DNA of 32,939 nucleotides from Cyanobacteria bacterium RM1_2_2 (lineage in GTDB: Bacteria; Cyanobacteriota; Cyanobacteriia; Elainellales; Elainellaceae): NCBI GenBank assembly GCA_012033495.1, contig JAAUQT010000039.1:1-32939 (forward strand), given 5' to 3'. The translations under genes and the position numbers were made by a program. Position 1 is the first letter of the stretch. Each line of letters begins with the position of its first letter. Of the stretch, positions 19,461 to 27,593 are shown piece after piece. The notes beneath the pieces are model-generated. The model was not told the DNA's origin, searched no databases, and worked only from the letters and a program-made list of their open reading frames with translations.

Positions 19461-19666
19461 GTAGGCTTCACCTCAGTCGATAGACGCATAGATGCTATAG
19501 ATGCAATGAGATTGCAGATGTGGTTCGACTCCACTCAACGCTCCAACCAGTGGCTGAAACGGGGTGAGCAGAGCCGAACCCCACATTCTGAGTTGAGTTG
19601 AATTGAGTGCACTAACTGAGCAGGTTTGAAGACTGAGCAGGTTTGAAAATCTGGGCAAATTGGCAG
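19461..19666. other. Convergent intergenic region after ccsA
   Basis: Contains an imperfect stem formed by TGTGGTTCG (about 19517) and CGAACCCCACA (about 19576), and a tandem 17-nt period repeat of ACTGAGCAGGTTTGAA at 19615-19630 and 19632-19647. Probably 3' untranslated or terminator sequence for both neighbours. Confidence 0.45.
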
Positions 19667-19996
19667 CTAGTATTCTGTGCCGATGCCCAGCCCGCCTCTT
19701 GAAGAACCGCGAATAATCATGCCATCCGGTAAGTTCAGCAAATCTCGAAGCTGAGGGCCGCGTGTGAGCCGTCCATCTAAGTTTTCGTTGATCTGCTCGG
19801 CGGATTGCTCTAGGGTTTCCTCCTGAGCGGCACTTCCAGCTTCGCCCGTTGCTGGAGGCGAAATCGGTTGAATTTCCTGAGCTTCGGTTGAGGCAGGTTC
19901 AGGTTGAGTTGGCTCTGCTGTAGCTCTGGTGACGGTTGCCAATGGCAGCAATAGGGCTACGGTCAATGGTGTGATCAGCAACGCTAAAAGTTTCAT
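19667..19996 (-). CDS. Small secreted protein of unknown function
   Basis: 109 residues. A classical signal peptide is visible: MKLLALLITPLTVALLLPLA with cleavage likely near ATRATA-EP. The mature part is Pro/Glu/Ala/Gln-rich and acidic (EPTQPEPASTEAQEIQ), then becomes more structured toward the C-terminus (LTRGPQLRDLLNLPDGMIIRGSS, GGLGIG). The ATG has a GGAG ribosome binding site 7 nt upstream. I do not recognise a family. It is convergent with ccsA and divergent from the KGK gene. The signal peptide and good ribosome binding site make it a credible gene. Confidence 0.65.
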   Translation of the reverse strand: MKLLALLITPLTVALLLPLATVTRATAEPTQPEPASTEAQEIQPISPPATGEAGSAAQEETLEQSAEQINENLDGRLTRGPQLRDLLNLPDGMIIRGSSRGGLGIGTEY

Positions 19997-20297
19997 GGCT
20001 TGCTCCTTGCTTTAACAGTAGAGTGCGCAGTTTGCCAAAAATCACGGGATGGAGGAGTTGGTTATGAATTCAGAATTCACGTGCAGTTTGACTTGATCAA
20101 TTTGATCAATGGAAAACCGCTGATTCGAGAATTGGTATGAGTAACTCGAACATTTTTGGGGAACACAAAAGGCAAAACAAGATTTCGCTAGGCTAGCTTC
20201 AGCATGACAAGATCAAAGAGGCGGATGGCGTGATTTAAGTCACAGCTAGATCTTTTAGCCACAGACGTTCAATTCATATAGCTCTTGGAAACCACGC
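19997..20297. promoter_or_regulatory. Divergent intergenic region between the small secreted protein and KGK genes
   Basis: About 300 nt. It holds two adjacent copies of TTGATCAAT (20093-20101 and 20102-20110), each containing the palindrome TTGATCAA, plus a nearby AATTCAGAATTC stretch (20077-20089). These could be operator half-sites for the divergent genes. No RNA gene is seen. Confidence 0.4.
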
Positions 20298-20729
20298 ATG
20301 GATAACGAATACGGATTGCTCAATGACGATGAGGTGTTGTTCGTTCGGTCGGGGCGCATTCTCATGGCCAACCCAACCTTTAAGGTCAGCGAATTTTTAG
20401 ATGCGTTGGCCCAGTTGATCAGCGAACAGGAGGGCGAATGGTCAGACGAGCGAGAAGGCTGGTTTACAGATAGCGGGCAAGGATGTGAGGTGCTGCGATT
20501 TGGCAACCAAGGCTGGCAGCGTGGCAGAGTCAGAATTCGGTTAGAATTTTGCCCAGAGCGTCCGCCGAAGCTGCTGCGAGAAAGTCCGGTGGCGAGAGAA
20601 GACTATCGGGAAGAGCTATCGCTGCGGGAAGACTACACGCCGCGCCGCAATCGCAACAACCCTTACCCACGGGACAATGCTTGGCAGGGGGGCAGCGAGA
20701 TTTACCCTGAAATTGAAGAAGACTACTAG
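20298..20729 (+). CDS. KGK domain protein
   Basis: 143 residues, cytosolic, no signal peptide or TM helix. The N-terminus (LNDDEVLFVRSGRILMANPTFKV) and the conserved block with WFTDSGQGCEVLRFG followed by GWQRGRVRIRLEFCPE match the KGK family, small proteins known almost only from cyanobacteria; the domain is named for its Lys-Gly-Lys motif, here Arg-Gly-Arg. The C-terminal 45 residues are low-complexity, rich in Arg, Glu, Tyr and Asn (REDYREELSLREDY). Function is unknown. The ATG at 20298 has only a weak upstream purine stretch. The gene precedes tilS by 177 nt on the same strand. Confidence 0.75.
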   Translation: MDNEYGLLNDDEVLFVRSGRILMANPTFKVSEFLDALAQLISEQEGEWSDEREGWFTDSGQGCEVLRFGNQGWQRGRVRIRLEFCPERPPKLLRESPVAREDYREELSLREDYTPRRNRNNPYPRDNAWQGGSEIYPEIEEDY

Positions 20730-20906
20730 GGACTGTGATCCATTCCAGCTAAAACCCTGACCATGGCAGAGACAGCCCCTAGCCTATTTTTGAGGGCGGG
20801 CGCGATCCGGCTGATGCGGCAAGCGTTTGACCCTTCATGGATGACGCGCCCTAGAAGGCTAGCAAATTCGAGCCTTGTAATGATTTGACCCTTGCGGAGG
20901 CTGAAA

Positions 20907-21962
20907 GTGGCTGAGTGGTCACTGCTCCATGCCCATTTACATCAAACCCTTAAACAGCGCCAGTTGCTTCCCAAGCAGCAGCGGTTGCTGGTGGCGGTTT
21001 CGGGTGGGCAAGATTCACTCTGCCTGCTGCACCTGCTGCTCAATCTTCAGCCGAAGTGGAGTTGGCAACTCGGCATCGCCCACTGCAATCACTGCTGGCG
21101 GCCCGATGCTGAGACAAATGCTAGTTATGTGAGGGAGTTGGCGCGGGCATTGCAGATCCCATACTTTGTTGCAACCGCACCCGAACGACCCAAAAGTGAA
21201 GCGTCCGCCCGCCAGTGGCGCTATCAGGCTTTGACCGAAATTGCGGTTGCTCAGAATTATGCCTATGTGGTGACTGGACACACAGCCAGCGATCGGGCTG
21301 AAACGTTGCTTTATAACCTGATTCGCGGCAGCGGCACAGATGGGCTTCAGGCGTTGTGCTGGCAGCGAACCTTGTCTCCTGAGGTGCAGCTTGTGCGTCC
21401 CATGCTGACCATCACCCGCACGGAAACCGCTGCTTTTTGTCAAACTCACCATCTCAACGTTTGGGAAGATGCCACCAATCAAGATTTGAAGTATGCTCGC
21501 AACCGGATTCGGGCAGAATTATTGCCTTATCTGAAAAGCCACTTCAACCCGCAGGTTGAGCAAACGCTAGCGCAAACTGCCGAACTGTTGCAGGCAGAGG
21601 TCGAGTATTGGGAAAGCGCAACCGAGGCTTGGTGGCAACAGGTGATTTCGGGGGCTGATGCTGCTAGTCAAGACGCGAATCAAGCTGCCCAATTGGAGTC
21701 CAACCATCCCGCATCTGCGACCGCAATTCACCGAGTCCGGCTGCGATCTGCCCCGCTTGCCCTTCAGCGACGAGTTCTGCGAAAACTCTTGCTACTGCTG
21801 CTGCCAACGGCTCCCACCTTTGAACACATCGAAAAACTGCTGCTGCTGCTCAACGCCCCCAACCGTAGCCAAACCGATCCATTTCCTGGTGGACTGATCG
21901 CCCAAGTCGAAGGAGATTGGATTCGGCTTTCAACAGCGACTCCCATCAACAAGCCCGACTGA
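20907..21962 (+). CDS. tilS: tRNA(Ile)-lysidine synthetase
   Basis: Modifies the wobble cytidine of tRNA-Ile(CAU) to lysidine with ATP and lysine, allowing AUA decoding. 351 residues from GTG 20907, chosen over TTG 20892 because GGAGG at 20896-20900 is 6 nt upstream. The N-type ATP pyrophosphatase P-loop SGGQDS is at residues 32-37, followed by GIAHCNHCWRP, EASARQWRY, VVTGHTASDRAETLLYNLIRGSG and RPMLTITRTE. The segment YARNRIRAELLPYL ends the catalytic domain. The C-terminal part (APLALQRRVLRKLL) is short, as in other cyanobacterial TilS. Convergent with hmpF, only 17 nt between stops. Confidence 0.93.
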   Translation: MAEWSLLHAHLHQTLKQRQLLPKQQRLLVAVSGGQDSLCLLHLLLNLQPKWSWQLGIAHCNHCWRPDAETNASYVRELARALQIPYFVATAPERPKSEASARQWRYQALTEIAVAQNYAYVVTGHTASDRAETLLYNLIRGSGTDGLQALCWQRTLSPEVQLVRPMLTITRTETAAFCQTHHLNVWEDATNQDLKYARNRIRAELLPYLKSHFNPQVEQTLAQTAELLQAEVEYWESATEAWWQQVISGADAASQDANQAAQLESNHPASATAIHRVRLRSAPLALQRRVLRKLLLLLLPTAPTFEHIEKLLLLLNAPNRSQTDPFPGGLIAQVEGDWIRLSTATPINKPD

Positions 21963-21979
21963 AGCCCAACTGAACTGAA

Positions 21980-23719
21980 TTAAGACGCTGCTAGCTCAGC
22001 CGCAGGATTAGTCAACTGCTGAACGGTTTCTCGCATCTCGGCAATCGCCTGACGTTGGGCTGTGCTCGATAGCTGGAAGTCCGTAACCGTTGCGGTCGCT
22101 CCTTCGGTTTGCTGCTTCAGGAGATTGAGATTATCTTGAATCGGCTGCAAAAATTCGTGGTAGGTGTTCACCTTGCCCCACAGTTCTGCGACGGCGGTAA
22201 TCTGAGAGCGCACCTGTTGATCGAACTGGCGCACATCATCCCAGTTGGCTGCTTGGCTGCCCGCTTGTTGGGCGACAGACTGCTGAGCGGCAGCAATCGC
22301 TGTTTGTAAATCTCGAATTTCTTGCTCTAGAGCTTGAAGCTGCTCGGCATAGCGCTGACGTGTCTGCTCAATTTGGCTAAGAATTGGCTCCACATCTACG
22401 CTTCGCTCTTGATTGTCGGGCAGCGGATAGCCTTGGCGCTTTGCCAAAACCGTCTGATGTTGTTTCAGCGTAATTTGCCGTTCCTGTAGATTCCGGCGTT
22501 GCCCGACCAGCGTTTGGTTCAGCATTTGGTAGCGGTCTTGTTCGTCGGCAAGCTCAGTTTCTAACCCCAACCGATCATATTCGCTCGCCTGCTGAATTTG
22601 CTCGCGCAACTCGTCAATGGTCTGCTGCTGAAGCACCAACTCCTCTTCTTGGCTGCTGACAAAGCGAGACAGTTTTTCGAGGTCTTTCTCTAAATCCTGA
22701 GCGGTGGTTTGCAGTTCCTCCAGGGGCATGTGCTCTAAATGTTGCAAATTCACCTTAGAAGAGCCTTCTGCAAGCTGAGCCACTTCCTGACGCAATGCTT
22801 CCTGGCTCTGAAGTTGGGCCGTCAGCGTCTTAGCATATTCCTGCTTCAGATGCAGTTGATTTTGCTTAATCTCAAGCTCAATCCGGGCTTGTTCTAGGGC
22901 GGTCTGGGCCTGCTGCCATGCCGACCACCGCTCTTGCAAGGCTTGGGTTTGCTGATTCACTTCCTCCTGCAATTGCTGAGCCGCAGCCTGCTGTTCTCCC
23001 ACCTTCTGCCAGTGTTGATCTAGCATTTGCTGCTGTTGGGAAAGCGACTCAGAAGCGCCATGAAGCTGAGTTTGAATCGACTCAATTGGGGCAGCAGAAT
23101 TAGCCACCCGATCCAGAAGTTCTTGAAACTGACGAGAGCGCCCTTCATCTAGCACGGTCATCTGCTGAAGTTCTGCCTGCCGCTCCTCCAATCGGTTGGA
23201 TTCTCCCTGCAATTGGGCCCATGCGCCCTCCAACTCTTGGCTTTTCCGCTCAAACTCTGCTCGCAGACGGTTCACCTCTTCCTGTGCCGTTTCAATCTCT
23301 TGGCGCTGCTTTTCGAGACGCTCAAAATCTTCATCCATCTGCTGGATCTGTTCTTGAGCCGCCTCAATTTCCATCTCCCGACGGTTCAGTTCTTGGCTCT
23401 GGTAAGTCAGCGATTGCTTCCACTGCTCAATTTCTTCTTCCTGCGTTTTCGCTTTTTCCTGTAAGCGCGAAAAATTTTGCAGAATGCTGACCAACTGCCG
23501 CCCTGCTTCAGCATGACGCTGTACCTGCTTACCTGCCGAAAGCTCTACCATCACCAAAGCCCCAGCGTTGTAGTTCGCGTCATCTGGGGCTGGAATCACT
23601 TCTTCACCAGAAACTGCGCTCCAACTCAGTTCTGACCGCTGACAGGCTAACAGCTTCAATTCAGCCCTACCGCCACCAATTACTCTGGCTTTTCTCAATA
23701 CTTCCGCTAGATACAGCAC
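21980..23719 (-). CDS. hmpF: Pilus motility taxis protein HmpF (coiled-coil)
   Basis: About 579 residues. The N-terminal ~80 residues are a globular domain with LYLAEV, GGGRAELKLLACQR and GALVMVELSAGKQVQ, characteristic of HmpF; the remainder is long Gln/Glu-rich coiled coil. In Nostoc punctiforme HmpF sits at cell poles with the type IV pilus motor and sets direction of movement; the homologue here should act with the adjacent Pil/Hmp array. The ATG at 23728 touches the AAGGGG ribosome binding site, so the GTG at 23719, 9 nt downstream and giving MLYLAEV as in relatives, is preferred. It is divergent from pilG across 1.3 kb, an arrangement I recall for Nostoc hmpF and the hmp operon. Confidence 0.85.
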   Translation of the reverse strand: MLYLAEVLRKARVIGGGRAELKLLACQRSELSWSAVSGEEVIPAPDDANYNAGALVMVELSAGKQVQRHAEAGRQLVSILQNFSRLQEKAKTQEEEIEQWKQSLTYQSQELNRREMEIEAAQEQIQQMDEDFERLEKQRQEIETAQEEVNRLRAEFERKSQELEGAWAQLQGESNRLEERQAELQQMTVLDEGRSRQFQELLDRVANSAAPIESIQTQLHGASESLSQQQQMLDQHWQKVGEQQAAAQQLQEEVNQQTQALQERWSAWQQAQTALEQARIELEIKQNQLHLKQEYAKTLTAQLQSQEALRQEVAQLAEGSSKVNLQHLEHMPLEELQTTAQDLEKDLEKLSRFVSSQEEELVLQQQTIDELREQIQQASEYDRLGLETELADEQDRYQMLNQTLVGQRRNLQERQITLKQHQTVLAKRQGYPLPDNQERSVDVEPILSQIEQTRQRYAEQLQALEQEIRDLQTAIAAAQQSVAQQAGSQAANWDDVRQFDQQVRSQITAVAELWGKVNTYHEFLQPIQDNLNLLKQQTEGATATVTDFQLSSTAQRQAIAEMRETVQQLTNPAAELAAS

Positions 23720-25027
23720 GCTGACCATCCCCTTCTGTGTTGACGCTCAAATCACAAGTAGGTTTCTACTTCAGTAGTTTTATCTAATTGCGTTAGACGA
23801 TTGAGAGTGAATCTGCGCAATTTTGCCAAACTCACGCCTCAACGAACCCAACGTATCAACCCATCTCTTCGTCCAATCATTCGTCTAGTTAACGATGTCT
23901 AACCAACTGTAGCCGACTCAACCTGCTAGTCCTCTATTTTCGCTGATCTTACTGCCATCTTGAAATTGAGCAGAACCTAAGATTAACGAAAGCAACCCGC
24001 TAGCTCGTGCCCATAATCTATGCTCAGTGTAGCCAGTAGAAGCTTGTTTCAGGCAAAACCACTTGCAGGTCAGTTTACCGATCGTCAAGACAAACCCCAC
24101 CCACCTTCGGGTCGTTGACCCACTTAACCAGCAGCAGAACCCCCAACATTGGGATCGGGTTTCAACTGCGCTCAACCACTTGCCCCCTTGAGAACTGAGC
24201 GGCGCCGAAGCACAGCATCCCATGACCAACAATCGCCAGGTTAATACAACACGGGTTGACCATTCAAATCCTATGCTTGCAGATATGCTTGCGAATCGCT
24301 CACCCCTAGCTTTCAACTTGCTACGAGCAGTTTGCTGCTGGATAGATCTGAACCGAAGGAGACACACCTGAACGACAAATGGCCGCTTGACTAGAGAAGT
24401 GACGCCGTGACGCCGCCAGAGGTACTTGATTTTAACCTCGCATCAACTTTTTCATCAGTCTTTGGGAGGCTATCTAGCTAAACAAGCCACTCGGTTAGAC
24501 TATCACCTGCAATTCTATTGCTTCATAAACGACTCGTAATTCTAGGATTCCCTAGACTTTTCCGGGAACAACATAGGGGAGGGCAGCAGGAGGCGGAGAG
24601 AAGGAGAGAGATTGATACGTGGGGGAAAGGATGAGCGGTTAATACTGATTGACTCATCTGATTGACTCATTTATGAGAGTTTAAGCCTAGTGAATTGAAC
24701 TTGAACGATTAGCCCGCGCATTCACTGCAAATCACGCATCAGTCATGCAGCACAAAAAACTGACAGCCTCCTTGACAGTCTCCTGCCGCCTTCATCCCCT
24801 GCATCACCCCCTCTCACCTTCTGCCCTCTGCCTCCCTCATAAAGAACCAACGCTGCAACGATGAAACTGGCTCAGCAGAGTTATATTTATGGGATAGCAA
24901 GCCATTCCTTGATCCAACGCTTCACTGAACCTGGTAGGTCGTATCACCCTATGACAAATGCCCTTCCCTCAACGAAGCGGGCAAAAGTAACCCAGGCTTG
25001 ATCTATGTCAGGAGATATTCAGGCTAA
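23720..25027. promoter_or_regulatory. 1.3-kb gene-poor region between hmpF and pilG
   Basis: No convincing gene. The longest open frame (24367 to 23918, minus strand) is Cys/Trp-rich with no recognisable fold and looks spurious. Seen here: a tandem 13-mer CTGATTGACTCAT at 24645-24670; inverted repeats CTAGG-N4-CCTAG (24542-24555) and TTCC-G-GGAA (24560-24568); a purine-rich tract (24574-24612); and a pyrimidine-rich tract (24781-24840). GGAG at 25011-25014 precedes the pilG ATG. It may encode a long leader or a small RNA, but I cannot define one. Confidence 0.4.
24645..24670. repeat. Tandem 13-nt repeat CTGATTGACTCAT
   Basis: Two perfect adjacent copies, each with the palindromic core TGACTCA, about 360 nt upstream of pilG. 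Spacing of 13 bp places the two cores slightly more than one helical turn apart. Confidence 0.6.
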
Positions 25028-26314
25028 ATGCAGGGCAAACTCAGCGAAATTGACATTCGTAGTATTCTACAGCTAATTGAGCTTGGACAACGGACAGGTG
25101 AACTGTTTGTTGAGTCCTACGGTTCTCCGGGTTTTAGCCCTAATCGGGAACCTGGTATGGGCAATTCAGCGCTTTGGACTCGCAGCCCAAAAGTGCCAAA
25201 ACAGGCATGGCTGGTGTTTTTTCTTAATGGCAAAATTATTTATGCGGGTGATGGTAGCAGCAATTTAGCGCGCCTCCGTGATTACTTACGTCGCTACAAA
25301 GTGGAGCAAACCCTCAGCCCGAATGCCTCAGCCATTGCTACGATTAATGCCCCTGAATATGGCTATCTGTGGGCGTTGCTTGAAAACCATGTGCTCACGC
25401 CAGATCAAGGGCGCAGCATTATTCAAAGCATGGTGCAGGAGACCTTGTTTGATCTATTGAGCCTGCATCAAGGGGCGTTTGTGTTTGAACTGGGTTCCGC
25501 TCTAACGCCTCAGTTGATGGTGCTGGATATCGCACCGTTGCTGAAGCAAATCATGAAGCAAGTGCAGGAGTGGAAGCAGTTTCATCCTCATATTCACTCG
25601 CCAGAGCAATGTCCGGTTGTTGCAGATTCGGTTCAGCTTCGTAAAACGTTAACTGAGTCTAGTTTTGAAGTGCTTGAGCGATGGGCAGATGGTAAAACCT
25701 CTTTGCGGCAAATGTCCCGCTATGTGAACCGAGATATTGTCACCGTGGCGCGGGCTGTTTATCCCTATGTGCGGCAAGGGTTGGTGCAAATGTTGTCTCC
25801 GTCGGAAGACGCTCATTCAGAAGAAATGATCGGCAGTAAGGGCAAAGTGCCGCGCATTGTGTGCATCGACGATGGGGTATCCGTGCGGGTAGCTGTTGAG
25901 CAAATCTTGAACCAGAATGGCTACGAAGCCACAAGTATTAGTAACCCGCTGAAGGCGCTGAGTTTGGTTTTTCAACTAAAGCCCGATCTGATTTTGTGCG
26001 ACATTGCCATGCCAGAACTCGACGGTTACGAAATCTGCGCCATGCTGCGCAAGTCAACGGCTTTTCGAGAAACGCCCATTATTATGCTGACGGGCAAAGA
26101 TGGGTTTATTGATCGGGTGAAAGCTCGCATGGTGGGGGCAACTGACTATTTGACGAAGCCTTTTGGTGAAGGAGAACTTTTGATGTTAGTCGAAAAATAT
26201 GTGGGTATGGGTCATCCGAATCGTCCCGAACCTGACCAGCTATTGGCCAAAGCGATGCAAGATGATCTAGAACCAAATGCTGAAGATTCAACCCCGATTT
26301 CTCCTGTTTCTTGA
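25028..26314 (+). CDS. pilG: PatA-type response regulator (DUF4388 + receiver), first gene of the pil chemosensory operon
   Basis: 428 residues. The N-terminal DUF4388 domain (about 1-190) begins MQGKLSEIDIRSILQLIELG, typical of PatA-family regulators; a linker with a helical segment (SFEVLERWADGKTSLRQMSR) follows. The C-terminal receiver (about 272-395) has RIVCIDDG, phospho-acceptor Asp325 in LILCDIAMPELDGYEIC (codon 26000), Thr in IIMLTGK and the Lys in YLTKPF. Equivalent to Synechocystis PilG (slr1041) and Nostoc HmpA by composition and gene order. It should receive phosphate from a CheA/PilL kinase and act on the type IV pilus motors. The ATG has AGG/GGAG purines upstream. Two-component output DNA-binding domain absent. 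Confidence 0.85.
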   Translation: MQGKLSEIDIRSILQLIELGQRTGELFVESYGSPGFSPNREPGMGNSALWTRSPKVPKQAWLVFFLNGKIIYAGDGSSNLARLRDYLRRYKVEQTLSPNASAIATINAPEYGYLWALLENHVLTPDQGRSIIQSMVQETLFDLLSLHQGAFVFELGSALTPQLMVLDIAPLLKQIMKQVQEWKQFHPHIHSPEQCPVVADSVQLRKTLTESSFEVLERWADGKTSLRQMSRYVNRDIVTVARAVYPYVRQGLVQMLSPSEDAHSEEMIGSKGKVPRIVCIDDGVSVRVAVEQILNQNGYEATSISNPLKALSLVFQLKPDLILCDIAMPELDGYEICAMLRKSTAFRETPIIMLTGKDGFIDRVKARMVGATDYLTKPFGEGELLMLVEKYVGMGHPNRPEPDQLLAKAMQDDLEPNAEDSTPISPVS

Positions 26315-26526
26315 TGAGATTTCTTGACCGGAGCAGTTCCGATGCTCAAAATTGGCTTCTATCCGGATGGAGCATCACAGACCAGCTATTCTAATTGAGT
26401 AGAAAAAGCATGAAATCTCGCAAGAAAGGTTAAATTAAACCAGTTTTAAGCGTACCCAGCGTACATTGCAACTTGGTTACACCCCCCTTGCCCGTTAATT
26501 CTTGCACTGAGCAGGTAAAGCAAAAT

Positions 26527-26892
26527 ATGAGTACCGTTTTAGTTGTAGAAGATAGCGTTACCCAACGGGAAATGATCACCGACTTACTCAAAGGCAGCGG
26601 GTTGAATGTGACGGTTGCCAGCGATGGCGTTGAAGCCCTAGAGAGAATTCAAGGGAATCGCCCTGATTTGGTGGTGTTGGATATTGTGATGCCGCGCATG
26701 AATGGCTATGAGGTTTGCCGCCGCCTGAAAGCTGACCCGAAAACCCAGCATGTGCCAATTGTGATGTGTTCTTCAAAAGGCGAAGAGTTTGATCGCTATT
26801 GGGGAATGAAACAGGGCGCTGATGCATATATTGCCAAGCCGTTTCAACCGACAGAATTAGTAGGAACGGTCAAGCAACTTTTGCGGGGGTAA
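26527..26892 (+). CDS. pilH: CheY-like response regulator PilH
   Basis: Single receiver domain of 121 residues: VLVVEDSVTQREMI with the acidic pocket, phospho-acceptor Asp52 in VVLDIVMPRMNGYEVC, MCSSKG at the Thr/Ser position, and AYIAKPFQ with the conserved Lys. It is the second regulator of the array, beside PilG, and probably competes for phosphate from the kinase. ATG 26527 (MSTVLVVED) is chosen; an upstream GTG at 26473 would add 18 residues that do not belong to the fold. It lies 212 nt after pilG and 127 nt before pilI. Corresponds to HmpB in Nostoc naming. Confidence 0.88.
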   Translation: MSTVLVVEDSVTQREMITDLLKGSGLNVTVASDGVEALERIQGNRPDLVVLDIVMPRMNGYEVCRRLKADPKTQHVPIVMCSSKGEEFDRYWGMKQGADAYIAKPFQPTELVGTVKQLLRG

Positions 26893-27019
26893 TGAGTAGA
26901 ATAGTTGCAACATTAGTCCTACTTAAGAAATAAATGAAATGATATGAACTATTTCTATGCGGGTAGGTTAAAAAGGATAGAGCATGAACTTCTTTCAGTG
27001 ACGAGTTGAGCCAAACTGC

Positions 27020-27547
27020 ATGATCGGAAGTCCAGATTTTTTAACGGGTAGAGGTCAAGATCAAGCGCCAGAACTTCAGCAATTGGATAGCCCTGAAGGT
27101 GAACTGCACTTGAGGTTTTTTGTAACTTCAGGAGAAGAATTTGCTTTGCCTGCATCCGGCATCCGAGAAGTGATTTCGTCTCCGCCTGATCGAATTACTC
27201 CCATTCCCAACGTCTCTCCATTACTATTAGGTACGCTGAATGTTCGAGGTCGCGTCATTTGGGTCGCTGATTTGGGTCAGTTTTTGGGAGAATCTGCGCC
27301 ACTCAGCACCGATCGGGCAGAGATTTCGGTGATTGCAGTCGAAGATCAAGACATGATGCTAGGGCTGGCGGTTGAACGAATTGTGGGGATGGACTGGCTA
27401 GATATTGATGAAATTCAAATGCCGACCAGCATTCCAGATGGGATGGCTCCTTTCCTGAGAGGAGAGTGGCTGTCTGGAGAGAATCATCAGCTACTGCGTC
27501 TGTTAGATCAAATTGCAATTTTGCGATCGGCACGATGGGCAGCATAA
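27020..27547 (+). CDS. pilI: CheW-like coupling protein PilI
   Basis: 175 residues. After a ~28-residue polar N-terminus comes one CheW domain: [24 protein letters not shown], then [31 protein letters not shown], and [15 protein letters not shown]. It couples the PilJ receptor to the CheA-type kinase. The position between the CheY-like and receptor genes is that of Synechocystis slr1043 and Nostoc hmpC. ATG 27020 has no strong ribosome binding site. The stop is 46 nt before the pilJ start. Confidence 0.88.
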   Translation: MIGSPDFLTGRGQDQAPELQQLDSPEGELHLRFFVTSGEEFALPASGIREVISSPPDRITPIPNVSPLLLGTLNVRGRVIWVADLGQFLGESAPLSTDRAEISVIAVEDQDMMLGLAVERIVGMDWLDIDEIQMPTSIPDGMAPFLRGEWLSGENHQLLRLLDQIAILRSARWAA

Positions 27548-27593
27548 TCACTACAGCATAACTTCGGATACTCGCATGGGCAGGAGAAGCGAA

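Noticed and set aside
24240..24300. Possible tRNA T-arm (TTCAAATCC) in the hmpF-pilG interval
   Set aside because: No matching T-stem, acceptor stem or anticodon arm can be drawn around it.
23918..24367. 149-codon open frame on the minus strand in the hmpF-pilG interval
   Set aside because: Cys/Trp/Ser-rich with no recognisable domain, starts at GTG, and composition unlike neighbouring proteins; most likely chance.
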